Shown here: in pieces, positions 10,011 through 18,881 of the stretch
Numbering within the stretch: position 1 is the first letter of the stretch
Layout: every line of letters begins with the position of its first letter
Notes under the pieces: generated by a model
Told to the model about the DNA's origin: nothing
Database searches by the model: none
The model's input: the letters and a program-made list of their open reading frames with translations, nothing else
Made by a program: the position numbers and the translations under genes
Source of the DNA: DATKHR01 sp036557365
GTDB taxonomy: Bacteria > Acidobacteriota > Vicinamibacteria > Vicinamibacterales > CAVVIG01
Reading direction: 5' to 3'
Length of the DNA stretch: 64,000 bases
Assembly (NCBI GenBank): GCA_036557365.1
Contig: DATBHR010000077.1
Span: 124,001 to 188,000, forward strand

Positions 10011-10583
10011 ATGCGCATGCGAAGAAGAAGTGCCGTTCAGCTCCTCATTGTTTCGCTGGCGGTGCTCCCGTTGGCCGGGTGTTCGTACAACACGTTCGTC
10101 AGCCAGGAAGAAACGATCAAGACGCAGTGGGCACAGGTCGAGAACCAGCTGCAGCGCCGCAACGATCTGATCCCGAACCTCGTCGAGACGACGAAAGGCT
10201 ACGCGACGCACGAGGAAAGCGTGTTCAAGGACATCGCTGACGCGCGCTCGCGTCTGCTCGCCGCGAAGTCGCCCGAAGAAACGATGTCGGCTGCCAATCA
10301 GCAGACCTCCGCGCTCGGCCGGCTGCTCGCCGTTTCCGAGAGCTATCCTCAACTGAAAGCGAACGAGCAGTTCAACCGCCTGATGGACGAGTTGAGCGGC
10401 ACCGAGAATCGACTCGCGGTCGAACGGATGCGCTACAACGAGGCGGTCCAGAAATACAACACGTCGCGGCGCCAGTTCCCGGCGAACATGACCGCGAAAC
10501 TCTTCGGGTTCAAGGAGTACCCCTTGTTCCAGGCCCCGGCCGAAGCGAAGCAGGTCCCGAAAGTGAATTTTGGCAAGCCGTGA
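10011..10583 (+). CDS. lemA: LemA family lipoprotein
   Basis: 190 residues with a lipoprotein signal ending LPLAGC (Cys24), followed by the LemA helical bundle: SYNTFVSQEETIKTQWAQV, QRRNDLIPNLVETTKGY and VERMRYNEAVQKYNTSRRQF. LemA proteins are envelope proteins of unclear function, often paired with TPM/YgcG proteins. The stop overlaps the GTG start of the following cytochrome gene (GTGA). Confidence 0.92.
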   Translation: MRMRRRSAVQLLIVSLAVLPLAGCSYNTFVSQEETIKTQWAQVENQLQRRNDLIPNLVETTKGYATHEESVFKDIADARSRLLAAKSPEETMSAANQQTSALGRLLAVSESYPQLKANEQFNRLMDELSGTENRLAVERMRYNEAVQKYNTSRRQFPANMTAKLFGFKEYPLFQAPAEAKQVPKVNFGKP

Positions 10584-11497
10584 ATCCTCTCCTGCCCTGG
10601 GAACGGCTGTTGTGGGACAGCCGTCCCCTGCGGTTTCGCGCACGACTTTCAGGTGAACGGTATTTCCTGACCGATTTCCGGCTCGTGCGCGACGCCGCGT
10701 GCTGCCCCGACGAAATCGCGCTCGACGATGTCGGCGAGATCAGCCGGACGGAGTCGAGGCTCGACCGCGCGCTCGGAACGTCAACCGTCATCGTCCACCC
10801 GAAAGACGATCGGCGTCCGCCGTTCGTCGTCGCCGACATTCGCAAGGGCGCTCAGCTCGCGGCCGCGCTGGAGCTGATCGCCACGGATCGACACGCCGCG
10901 CACGAAGGTGACGCGCTGCGCGCGGCGCTCGCCTGGGAGCCGCATGCGCCCGCCGCGTATCGCGAGGCGCTCGGCGCATTCGGTGCCGTCGTGCTCTCGA
11001 TGACCGCAGTCGCCGCCGGATTGCACAGCCACACGCAGGCGGTCGCGTTCGGACCGGACGATCCGATTCGTCCGAACGGCGTGCAACGTCCGACGGCGGA
11101 GATCGTTCGATACATGCAGACCGACGTCATGCCGTGGGCGCGCGTCGTCCTCGGACGGATCGTCGGCAACGGCAATGTCACCTGCGAAACGTGCCACGGC
11201 GAGCTCGCGGAGGCGCGCCGCTGGGCGATGCCGGCCGTCGCCGCTCTCCCGGAGCCGCTCGTGCGCGACCGTGGATTCGAGATCTATTCCGCGGGGATGG
11301 ATTCGCAGATGCGCAACGCGATCTACGGCTACAGCGCCGAGCCGGACAAGTCGGCAAAAGCGGCGTACATGCGTGAGGTCGTGCTGCCAGGAATGGCTGC
11401 GCTCCTTCACCGACCCGCGTACGACTTCACGCAGAGCTACGAGCACAATCGTTCAGAGAACGCGCTCGGCTGCTATCACTGTCACCAAGTCCGATGA
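10580..11497 (+). CDS. Membrane-anchored di-heme cytochrome c with PH-like N-domain
   Basis: 305 residues from GTG overlapping the lemA stop. Residues 20-100 look like a small bacterial PH-type domain (FLTDFRLVRDAACCPDEIAL, STVIVHPKDDRRPPFVVAD). One membrane segment lies at about 132-149 (GAFGAVVLSMTAVAAGL). The periplasmic part resembles the photosynthetic reaction-centre cytochrome family that is widespread in Acidobacteria, with heme motifs CETCH (Cys202, Cys205, His206) and CYHCH (Cys298, Cys301, His302 near the C-terminus). Probable electron carrier. The domain combination is unusual. Its stop overlaps the next start in ATGA. Confidence 0.8.
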   Translation: MNPLLPWERLLWDSRPLRFRARLSGERYFLTDFRLVRDAACCPDEIALDDVGEISRTESRLDRALGTSTVIVHPKDDRRPPFVVADIRKGAQLAAALELIATDRHAAHEGDALRAALAWEPHAPAAYREALGAFGAVVLSMTAVAAGLHSHTQAVAFGPDDPIRPNGVQRPTAEIVRYMQTDVMPWARVVLGRIVGNGNVTCETCHGELAEARRWAMPAVAALPEPLVRDRGFEIYSAGMDSQMRNAIYGYSAEPDKSAKAAYMREVVLPGMAALLHRPAYDFTQSYEHNRSENALGCYHCHQVR

Positions 11498-12756
11498 ACC
11501 GGCGAGGCGCAGCGCGCCTGATCGCAGGGCTGCTCTGCGCCGCCGCGATCCTGGCCGGCGTTCCGGCCAGCGTTCCAGCCGGGGCCGACGCGCGGTCGCC
11601 GATTCTGATTCTGCTGTCCTTTGACGGCTGGCGCTGGGACTACGTCGACCGCTTGCGCGTCCCCAACCTTCGCGCGCTCGCCACGCGCGGTGTGCGGGTG
11701 CGGGAGCTCGTGCCGTCATTTCCAGTGCTCACTTTTCCCAATCACTTCACGCTGGTGACCGGCCGTTACCCGGAACACCACGGCATCGTCGCCAACGTGA
11801 TGAACGACCCGAAGATCGGCGAGCACTTCACGATGTCGGCGGCGACGGCGCACGACAGCCGCTGGTGGGAAGCCGAACCCATCTGGATCACGCTTGAGCG
11901 CCGGGGCTGCCGCACGGCGCCACTCTTCTGGCCTGGATCGGAAGTGGACTTTCACGGAACGCGCCCAACCTACTGGAAGCCTTTCGACGGCGCGATGACG
12001 AGCGAGGCGCGCGTTGCGCAGGTCCTCGACTGGCTGGCGCTTCCCGAAGAACAGCGGCCCTGCTTCCTCACGCTCTATCAGGACATCGTCGATCACGCCG
12101 GCCACGATTTCGGGCCTGACTCGCCCGAACTCGCCAGAGCCGCCGAACAACTCGACCACGATCTCGGTACGCTGACCGAGGGCATCAGGAAGCTGGGGCT
12201 GGAGGATCGCACGACGATTGTCGTCGTCTCCGATCACGGCATGACGACGCTGTCGCCGAATCGCATCATCTGGGTGGACGACTACATCTCGATGGACGAA
12301 GTCGACGGCACTGAGTTCGACGGTATCCTCGAGCTCGCGCCGCGACCCAACAGCAGTACCACGGTCGGCTCGCTGTACGACTCGCTCGTCCAGGCGAATC
12401 CTCACCTTCGCGTGTTCACGCGCGCGACGATGCCGGATCGGCTGCATTACTCGGAGCATCGGCGCATTCCGCCAGTCATCGGGATTCCCGAGCTCGGCTG
12501 GGTCGCGACGACGCACGCGCGCCGGGCCCACCGTCTGGACGAAGGGCTGAAGCCGCAGAAAGGCACGCACGGCTTCGACCCGCGGAACCGCGACATGCAT
12601 GCGGTCTTCATCGCTGCCGGACCGCGCGTCGCGCACGGACTGGTGGCGCCGATGATGGCGAACGTGGACGTGTACGACTTCCTCTGCGCCGTGCTTGGCG
12701 TTCCGCCGTTGTCGAACGACGGCAACGCGTCGGCGACGCGGCGGTTCCTACGGTGA
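11494..12756 (+). CDS. Nucleotide pyrophosphatase/phosphodiesterase (NPP, alkaline phosphatase superfamily)
   Basis: 420 residues with signal peptide. Metal ligands and nucleophile are in LLSFDGWRWDY (Asp) and LTFPNHFTLVTGRYPEHHG (Thr of TFPNH is the expected nucleophile); DIVDHAGHDFGPDS and VVSDHGMTTL supply the remaining Asp/His zinc ligands. It should cleave phosphodiester or pyrophosphate bonds of nucleotides or lipids in the periplasm. It is the last gene of the coupled 8437-12756 run. Its 3' end overlaps the convergent acylase-like gene by 9 nt. Confidence 0.9.
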   Translation: MNRRGAARLIAGLLCAAAILAGVPASVPAGADARSPILILLSFDGWRWDYVDRLRVPNLRALATRGVRVRELVPSFPVLTFPNHFTLVTGRYPEHHGIVANVMNDPKIGEHFTMSAATAHDSRWWEAEPIWITLERRGCRTAPLFWPGSEVDFHGTRPTYWKPFDGAMTSEARVAQVLDWLALPEEQRPCFLTLYQDIVDHAGHDFGPDSPELARAAEQLDHDLGTLTEGIRKLGLEDRTTIVVVSDHGMTTLSPNRIIWVDDYISMDEVDGTEFDGILELAPRPNSSTTVGSLYDSLVQANPHLRVFTRATMPDRLHYSEHRRIPPVIGIPELGWVATTHARRAHRLDEGLKPQKGTHGFDPRNRDMHAVFIAAGPRVAHGLVAPMMANVDVYDFLCAVLGVPPLSNDGNASATRRFLR

Positions 12757-14373
12757 GCGGCGCGCGCCCGCAGGCAGCAGCATCAGCGTCGTATCGGCGG
12801 CGGCCTGCACGGCCGACTCGCTGAAGGCAAGCGGGAACATCTCCCCTGCCGACCACAACCGCGCGAGATCCGCGAAATGTGCGCTGTCCGGCGTCTCGGA
12901 CTGGCCGGGCGCGTTGACCACGTGCGAATCGTCCCAGGCGCGTGGATCGAAGCCGGCTTGAAACGGCTGATCGCGATCCGGACGCGCGATCGGGCCGACA
13001 TCGAACCGGCGTCTGGCAGCATCCGTGATCCCGAGGGGGCTCGCGAACAGCGCACGGGACGGTCCGCGCGCCGAGCTTTCGCGAGGACGTCCATGGTCGT
13101 CGCCCATCGATTGACTGGACACGGCGTCTGACACGCTGAAGCGGACCGGCGGCATCCGCCACGTCGCGACGGCCGCCCGCATCTGATCGAACGTGCCGGC
13201 GCGATCGAGCGTCAGCGCCGCCAGTTCCGGCGCGCAGCCCGCGGCGGCGCCCGCCCATCTCAGCGTGAACACGCGTCCCCGATTCGCATCCGTCGCGATC
13301 ACGATGCCATGCGGCGTCACCTGCGTTTCGAATGTGAACGGTTCGGCGCGTCCGCGCACGTTGACGCGATCGGTGAATGGCGTTCCCGTCACCGCGTCGA
13401 TCGGCTCCTCGAGGATGTCGATGGCGTCGGCGCTGGCTGTGGGAACGGTGCCCCACGCCAGTCGATCGTTGTGACCCACTGCCACGCCGGGACGCCACGG
13501 AGCGGTCGCGCCGATCACGTTCCAGCCCGGCGCGACGAGATGCACGAGATACCTGCGCGACGGCGCCTCGAGACGCGGCCACGTTTCGGCCGTCGTGAGG
13601 ACGCCGTTGCGGACGACGGCCTCAGGTGATGCAAACACCTGCACCGCGTCCGCAGCGATCAGTTCGCGGTCGCCGGGCGGCTGACCGTCATCACGCGCCT
13701 GCGTCGCGAGCAGGCTGAAGAACGGCGGCGCGCCGACGCGGCCGATCACGTCGGCCACCACGCCGTTGTCCACGCGCTGCAGGATCGCCGCTGCGTCGCG
13801 AACTGCGAGAAACGCGTCGGTTCTGTTGAGGACGTCGGTCGCGGTCCAGTAGTCCGGAATCCAGCCGGCCGCGCGGAACGGTTCCGGCGGTCGTTCGCGC
13901 GCCAGCGCAACCCACGCGTTGACACCGCGCGTGAACGCGTCGGCGATCCGCTCCGCGTCTGTGCCGTAGCTGCTCCACTCGCGCCGCAGATCGCCGCGGT
14001 ACTGCACACGTCGTGTCGCCGCATCGCGTTCGATGAAGTTTGCGCCGAGAACTTCTGCGAGCCGTCCCTGCGCGGACCGGCGCCACAGGTCCATCTGGAA
14101 CAGGCGGTCCTGCGCCTGCACGACGCCCTGCGCGACGAACAGATCGTCCTGCGACTGCGCGTAGATGTGCGGGACGCCCCACCGGTCGCGGACGACGCGC
14201 ACCGGCGCCTTCAACGCGTCGATCGTCATCGTTCCGGAAACCTGCGCGACGAGCGGTGCTGGTTCGGGCGCACGACGACAGCCCGCGACTGCGATTGCGC
14301 AGCACGCGGCCAGGCGAACGATTAGACTAGCCGGATGCCGATGAAGGACGGACTGCTGGCCGAGTTCGACCAC
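12748..14373 (-). CDS. Penicillin-acylase-like (S45) lipoprotein, catalytic segment missing
   Basis: About 541 residues from a tentative GTG at 14373; there is no standard start nearer the lipoprotein-like signal (LAACCAIAVAGC). Recognisable blocks: VRVVRDRWGVPHIYAQSQDD, AQDRLFQMDLWRR, APGWNVIGATAPWRPGVAVG, HNDRLAWG, and the C-terminal APGQSETPDSAHFADLARLW. The family is normally 700-800 residues and self-cleaves before a Ser in a GSN(N/A)W segment. Here that position reads ASPEAVVRNGVLTTAETW, with no SN pair, and the QN...PxR block before the C-terminal part is also gone. It may be inactive or decaying. It overlaps the divergent dinB gene at its 5' end, another sign that the start is uncertain. 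Confidence 0.6.
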   Translation of the reverse strand: MVELGQQSVLHRHPASLIVRLAACCAIAVAGCRRAPEPAPLVAQVSGTMTIDALKAPVRVVRDRWGVPHIYAQSQDDLFVAQGVVQAQDRLFQMDLWRRSAQGRLAEVLGANFIERDAATRRVQYRGDLRREWSSYGTDAERIADAFTRGVNAWVALARERPPEPFRAAGWIPDYWTATDVLNRTDAFLAVRDAAAILQRVDNGVVADVIGRVGAPPFFSLLATQARDDGQPPGDRELIAADAVQVFASPEAVVRNGVLTTAETWPRLEAPSRRYLVHLVAPGWNVIGATAPWRPGVAVGHNDRLAWGTVPTASADAIDILEEPIDAVTGTPFTDRVNVRGRAEPFTFETQVTPHGIVIATDANRGRVFTLRWAGAAAGCAPELAALTLDRAGTFDQMRAAVATWRMPPVRFSVSDAVSSQSMGDDHGRPRESSARGPSRALFASPLGITDAARRRFDVGPIARPDRDQPFQAGFDPRAWDDSHVVNAPGQSETPDSAHFADLARLWSAGEMFPLAFSESAVQAAADTTLMLLPAGARRSP

Positions 14374-14826
14374 GAGACGGGCACGACGCGCAAGCTGCTG
14401 GATCGATTGCCGGACGACAAGCTGGCGTGGAAGCCTCACGACAAGTCGATGTCTCTGGTCGGCCTGGCGACGCACCTCACGAACATCCCACGATGGGGCG
14501 CGCTGATCATGAACCAGGGGATGTTCGACCTGGCGACGTCGCCGCCGCCGACCGACGTGCGGACGTCGCGCGCCGACGTGCTGAGCGTCTTCGACGCGAC
14601 CGTCGGCCACGCGCGCGCGTCACTCGACAAGACCGACGCCGAGCTGATGGCGCCGTGGACGCTCAAGCGCGGCGATCAGGAGCTGTTCACGATGCCGCGC
14701 ATCGCGGCGTTCCGGACCTTCGTGCTCTATCACTCCGTGCACCACCGCGGTCAGCTGAGCGTCTATCTGCGGCTGAACGGCATTCCGGTGCCGGCGATCT
14801 ACGGGCCCTCAGCTGACGAAGGCTGA
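14335..14826 (+). CDS. DinB family protein
   Basis: 163 residues forming the four-helix DinB bundle. The likely metal-binding histidines are in VGLATHLTNIPRW (His) and YHSVHHRGQLSVYLRL (HxxxH-type pair near the C-terminus). DinB proteins bind a divalent metal and include thiol transferases; the exact role here is unknown. It begins in the overlap with the divergent acylase-like gene. Confidence 0.88.
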   Translation: MPMKDGLLAEFDHETGTTRKLLDRLPDDKLAWKPHDKSMSLVGLATHLTNIPRWGALIMNQGMFDLATSPPPTDVRTSRADVLSVFDATVGHARASLDKTDAELMAPWTLKRGDQELFTMPRIAAFRTFVLYHSVHHRGQLSVYLRLNGIPVPAIYGPSADEG

Positions 14827-14834
14827 CGTGCGCG

Positions 14835-16061
14835 TTATCGCTGCTGCAGCGGCACGTCCATGACCGTGCCCCAGAATCCGATCATCATCTCTTCCCACGT
14901 CTGATCGCCCCAGCGAACGTCCTTGGTCGGATCCGGGTTGTACTTGTTGGCGGTCGAGTTGTCGTAATGCGCGATGACCTCGACCTTCGTGCCCGCCGGC
15001 AGCACCTTCGGCTTCGCGAGCTCGTACGTGATCTGCCAGTTGAAGTCGTAGCGGGGCACTGAGAGCAGCGTCTCCGTCGTCCCGTCCGGATAGTGCGCGA
15101 TGTAGGTCATGTCCTTCCCGCGCACGTGCATGTGCGGCGTCAGCGTCGTCAGCATCGTGTCGCGCTGGACGTTCTGCACCGCGCGCACTTCGTAGTTGCC
15201 GTCGTTGGCCGGGATCACGAAGCGCGGGTTGAGCGCCATGCCGCCGGCGGCGATCTTCTCCGGCGGCTCCTTTGCGAAGATGATCCCGACCTCGGTGCGA
15301 TCGATCGCTTCCTTGCCGTTGGTCGTGTAGTGCATCTGCAGGATGATGTCCTGCTTGCCGCGAAGCAGGCGCGCCACGCCCGGCGGGAAGACGACGCCGG
15401 GTTTGTTCGGTGTCACACCACCGATGTTCGTCGGTCCGAGCGCGCCGCCCGGCCTGATCTCTTCGCCCGACGGCTGGGTAAACGCGATGACGTGATGGAC
15501 GTGCGCGCGCGCGCCCGGATTGATCTCGATCGCCTGCATCCAGCGGTCTTCCGGCAGGTTCACCGGAATCCGGATGTACTGATAGTCGATCGTCCCCGTC
15601 GCCGGAATCCGGTAGTCCTCTGCCATGCGGAAGACCATGTCGGGCTTGCCGATGGTCCAGCCGTCCGCGAACTGCGGGCGCGCCGGCAGATCCTTGTCGT
15701 CACCTTTCGGAGCGCCGCCGTCGATCCACGCCACGACCGTCGAGAGTTCGTCGTCGGTCAGCCGCGGGTCGTTCTTGAAGACGCCGCGCGGCTGGTCCGA
15801 TCCCCACGGCGGCATCGTCCTGGACGTCACGCGTTCTTTGATCGCGCGCAGCCAGGGCCGCGCCTCCTCGTAAGACATCAGCGACATCGGCGCGAACATC
15901 GTCGGCCGATGACATTCGACGCAGCGCGAGTAGAAGATCGGCGCCACGTCTTTCGAGAATGTGGGGACCGCGCGGTCAGCCGCCCGCGCGGAACCGGAGA
16001 GTCCGAACAGCAGCAGCAGGGCCACGCCGAGCGTTGTCCGTCGCATTGCCGAACTCCTCAT
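14835..16061 (-). CDS. Cytochrome c fused to PHM-like copper monooxygenase domain, secreted
   Basis: 408 residues with signal peptide. A heme-binding motif CVECH lies near residue 50 in an N-terminal cytochrome c domain (SKDVAPIFYSRCVECHRP). The C-terminal part has the histidine-rich strands of copper type II ascorbate-dependent monooxygenases: RAHVHHVIAF, ILQMHYTTNG and LTPHMHVRGKDM. Such proteins are frequent in Acidobacteria and are often mis-annotated as thiol-disulfide isomerases. It could oxidise organic substrates with heme-delivered electrons (inference). It lies 34 nt downstream of the M20 gene on the same strand and is probably in its operon. Confidence 0.82.
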   Translation of the reverse strand: MRSSAMRRTTLGVALLLLFGLSGSARAADRAVPTFSKDVAPIFYSRCVECHRPTMFAPMSLMSYEEARPWLRAIKERVTSRTMPPWGSDQPRGVFKNDPRLTDDELSTVVAWIDGGAPKGDDKDLPARPQFADGWTIGKPDMVFRMAEDYRIPATGTIDYQYIRIPVNLPEDRWMQAIEINPGARAHVHHVIAFTQPSGEEIRPGGALGPTNIGGVTPNKPGVVFPPGVARLLRGKQDIILQMHYTTNGKEAIDRTEVGIIFAKEPPEKIAAGGMALNPRFVIPANDGNYEVRAVQNVQRDTMLTTLTPHMHVRGKDMTYIAHYPDGTTETLLSVPRYDFNWQITYELAKPKVLPAGTKVEVIAHYDNSTANKYNPDPTKDVRWGDQTWEEMMIGFWGTVMDVPLQQR

Positions 16062-16095
16062 TGAATTCTCGAAGACGTGACGCGATTCACGTTCG

Positions 16096-17760
16096 CTACT
16101 GCTGCGGCTTGCCCGTTGATGACGCCGGCTTGACGATGGTCGGGTACTTGATGCCGAGCTGATCGAGGTACGACTTGTACTTCGTGGGGTCGTAGTAGTA
16201 CTTCTTCATCTCGGGCCGGTACTTCGCCATCCGCTCCTCGTTCAGCCAGATCGCCGGCTTGTCCTCGGGACGCATGAGCGGAGTGTATTTCCGGTCCTTT
16301 GTCTGGACGTTGCGGAAATAGTCCCACGCCTGATCGACCAGCTCGGGCCGCATCAGGAGATCGAGCACCGTGAGCGCGATGACGCGCGCGCCGTACTGGA
16401 TGCCCTTGTGCGCGATCGGCGTCGCCATCGGGATCGCGTTCGCCCAGTTGTGACCCGGTCCGGCCTGCATGTTCGCCGGATAGCTGAGCGTGACCGTGGG
16501 CACGTTCCACGAGATGTCGCCGATGTCGTCGGAGCCGCCGCCGCGCTTCTCTTCGTCCGGAATCGTCTCGCGGCCGCGCAGCGGCTGAATCTTCGTCGCC
16601 AGTCCGATCTCCGGCACCTTCAGCTCGTGCTGCACGGCCTTGGCGAGCGCGACGTCCGCTTCGCTCCACTCCGGCAGGCCGACCTTCTCGATGTTGGCGT
16701 ACATCGTCTCGGCGACGGTCTTGTTCATGTGCGCCGGCCACGCGGACCCGAGCACGCGCATCGAGTACTCGGTGTCGGTCATGAGCGTCGCGGCTTTCGC
16801 CATGTTGTTGCCGATGTCCCAGAGCTTCTTGATCTGGTCGTAGTCGGTCTCGCGGAAGTAGTACCAGACCGCGGCGTTCGGCGGGACGACGTTCGGCTGG
16901 TCGCCGCCGTTGGGGATCACGTAGTGCGAGCGCTGCTGCAGCCGCAGATGCTCACGCCGGAAGTTCCAGCCGACGTCCATCAGTTCGACCGCGTCGAGCG
17001 CCGAGCGGCCGCGCCACGGCGCGCCGGCGGCGTGCGCGCTCTCGCCCTTGAAGCTGTACTCGACCGACACGAGGCCGTTGCTCATCGAGTCGCCCCAGCT
17101 GACGCCCATGTTGGCGCCGACGTGCGCGAAGAGGCAGACGTCCACGTTCTTGAAGACGCCGGCGCGCACGTAGTACGCCTTGGCGCCGAGGAGCTCCTCG
17201 GCAACGCCGGGCCACAGCATCAGCGTGCCCTGCAGATGCTGCTGCTCCATGATTTTCTTGACGGCGATCGCCGCCGCGATCTGCATCGGCATGCCGGAGT
17301 TGTGGCCTTCGCCGTGGCCGGGCGCGCCCTCGATGATCGGTTCGTGCCACGCGACGCCCGGCTTCTGCGATGCCTGCGGGATGTCGTCGATGTCCGATCC
17401 GAGCGCGATGACCGGCTTTCCGGTGCCCCACGTCGCCGTCCACGCCGTCGGAATGCCGGCGACGTTGCGTTCGATCTTGAAGCCGTTGTGCTCGAGGATG
17501 CCGGTCAGGTACTTCGACGTCTCGAACTCCTGGAAGCCCGGTTCCGCGAAGCTGAAGACCGTGTCGTTCATCCGCTGCAGGTCTTCTTTCTGGCCGTCGA
17601 CTTCGAGCACCACGTCCTTCTTGCTCTGATCGAGCTTCGGATTCGGGGCGGGCGCCGGCTTCGCGGCAGCGCTCGGCGGTGTGCCGGTCTGCGACTGCGC
17701 CGTCAGCGAGACGGTGGCGAGCAGGGCGAGGAGCAACGTATGAAAGCGGAAAGAATGCAT
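16096..17760 (-). CDS. M20 family amidohydrolase/peptidase (AbgB-like), secreted
   Basis: 554 residues with signal peptide. I chose ATG 17760 because GGAGG lies 5-8 nt upstream and the signal peptide (HTLLLALLATVSLTAQS) follows directly. Metal and catalytic motifs: ALGSDIDDIP, GEGHNSGMPMQ, GVAEELLGAKAYY and the C-terminal PGHNWANA; the dimerisation domain is in the middle (FKGESAHAAGAPWRGRSALD). Closest in style to p-aminobenzoyl-glutamate hydrolase-like amidohydrolases. Substrate unknown. It has a Pro/Ala linker after the signal. Confidence 0.88.
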   Translation of the reverse strand: MHSFRFHTLLLALLATVSLTAQSQTGTPPSAAAKPAPAPNPKLDQSKKDVVLEVDGQKEDLQRMNDTVFSFAEPGFQEFETSKYLTGILEHNGFKIERNVAGIPTAWTATWGTGKPVIALGSDIDDIPQASQKPGVAWHEPIIEGAPGHGEGHNSGMPMQIAAAIAVKKIMEQQHLQGTLMLWPGVAEELLGAKAYYVRAGVFKNVDVCLFAHVGANMGVSWGDSMSNGLVSVEYSFKGESAHAAGAPWRGRSALDAVELMDVGWNFRREHLRLQQRSHYVIPNGGDQPNVVPPNAAVWYYFRETDYDQIKKLWDIGNNMAKAATLMTDTEYSMRVLGSAWPAHMNKTVAETMYANIEKVGLPEWSEADVALAKAVQHELKVPEIGLATKIQPLRGRETIPDEEKRGGGSDDIGDISWNVPTVTLSYPANMQAGPGHNWANAIPMATPIAHKGIQYGARVIALTVLDLLMRPELVDQAWDYFRNVQTKDRKYTPLMRPEDKPAIWLNEERMAKYRPEMKKYYYDPTKYKSYLDQLGIKYPTIVKPASSTGKPQQ

Positions 17761-17804
17761 GCGGCCTCCGATTCCCTCTGGGTTTCGAAAATTGTAGCCC
17801 ATGT

Positions 17805-18881
17805 ATGATCGAGTGGATGGACCGTTTCGAGCCGAGGGCGTCCCTGCGCAACGGGCACTGGATGACGCTGTACGGCTGGGGAAATCCGCGATATTTCCCG
17901 AACCTGCCCCCGCCCACGCGGCGCTACTTCGACGTGGCGCGGGCCACCCGGGTGGCAGCGGCCTGCCACTGGCAGCCGCGCCGCTGGGAACATCCGACGC
18001 TCATCGCACTTCACGGCCTCAACGGGTCGAGCGACGCCCATTACATGCGCGGTCTGGCCGCCAAGGCCTTCGCCCGCGGCATGAACGTGGTCCGGCTCAA
18101 CCAGCGCAACTGCGGGGGAACCGAGCGCCTCGCCGCCGGGCTGTTCCATTCAGGGCTGACGGCCGACGCCGCTCGCGTGATTCACGAACTGACCCGCGTT
18201 GACGGCCTGACGTCGATCGCCGTCGCGGGCTACTCGCTCGGCGGCAACCTCGCCTTGAAGCTGGCCGGCGAATACGGCGCGCACGCGCCGGACGCGCTCG
18301 TCGCCGTGGCGGCCGTGTCGCCAATCATCGAAATCGAAGAGTGCACGCGGGCGCTCGAGCGGCCCGAAAACTTCCTGTACGAATGGAACTTCGTCCGCGA
18401 CCTGAAGCATCGGATGCGCCTCAAGGCGCGCCTGCGGCCGGATTCGTTCACGCGGCAGGGCCTGAACGACATCAAAACGGTCCGCGAATTCGATCAGCGG
18501 ATTACCGCGCCGCATTTTGGCTTCAGGAGTGCGTCGGACTACTACCATCGCGCGAGCGCGATGCGTGTCATCGATCGCATCCGTGTCCCGTCGCTCATCA
18601 TCACCGCGGAGGACGATCCGTTCGTGCCCGCGGCGGCCTTCCGCGATCCGAAGGTCGCGCGTAATCGACACATCACGCTTTTACTCAGTGAGCACGGCGG
18701 ACACTGCGGCTTCATCGCCAATCGCGACGGCGCCGACGATGGCTATTGGGCGGAGACACGGATTGTGGACTTCGTCCTGGAGCACGCGCGCCAGGCGTCC
18801 CGCGACAGCCGGACCGCCGCGCCAGCCGCGCATCGCGACACGCTGCCGCCTCTCCGGCAGGCCTCAGCGTCGTCTCGTTGA
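17805..18881 (+). CDS. YheT-like alpha/beta hydrolase
   Basis: 358 residues. Alpha/beta-hydrolase signatures: LIALHGLNGSSDAHYMRGLA (oxyanion region), nucleophile elbow GYSLGGN, Asp in ITAEDDPFVP and His in SEHGGHCGF. The pattern LNQRNCGGTE is typical of the YheT/ABHD1-3 family, which comprises esterases and lipases. ATG 17805 or 17817 could be the start. Divergent from the M20 gene; its 3' end overlaps the convergent HerA-like gene by 18 nt. Confidence 0.88.
   Translation: MIEWMDRFEPRASLRNGHWMTLYGWGNPRYFPNLPPPTRRYFDVARATRVAAACHWQPRRWEHPTLIALHGLNGSSDAHYMRGLAAKAFARGMNVVRLNQRNCGGTERLAAGLFHSGLTADAARVIHELTRVDGLTSIAVAGYSLGGNLALKLAGEYGAHAPDALVAVAAVSPIIEIEECTRALERPENFLYEWNFVRDLKHRMRLKARLRPDSFTRQGLNDIKTVREFDQRITAPHFGFRSASDYYHRASAMRVIDRIRVPSLIITAEDDPFVPAAAFRDPKVARNRHITLLLSEHGGHCGFIANRDGADDGYWAETRIVDFVLEHARQASRDSRTAAPAAHRDTLPPLRQASASSR

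Noticed and set aside
13691..14305. Frameshift inside the penicillin-acylase-like gene to recover the Ser-Asn segment
   Set aside because: I read the other frames around the expected site and found no GSN(N/A)W-like sequence, so deletion fits better than a frameshift.
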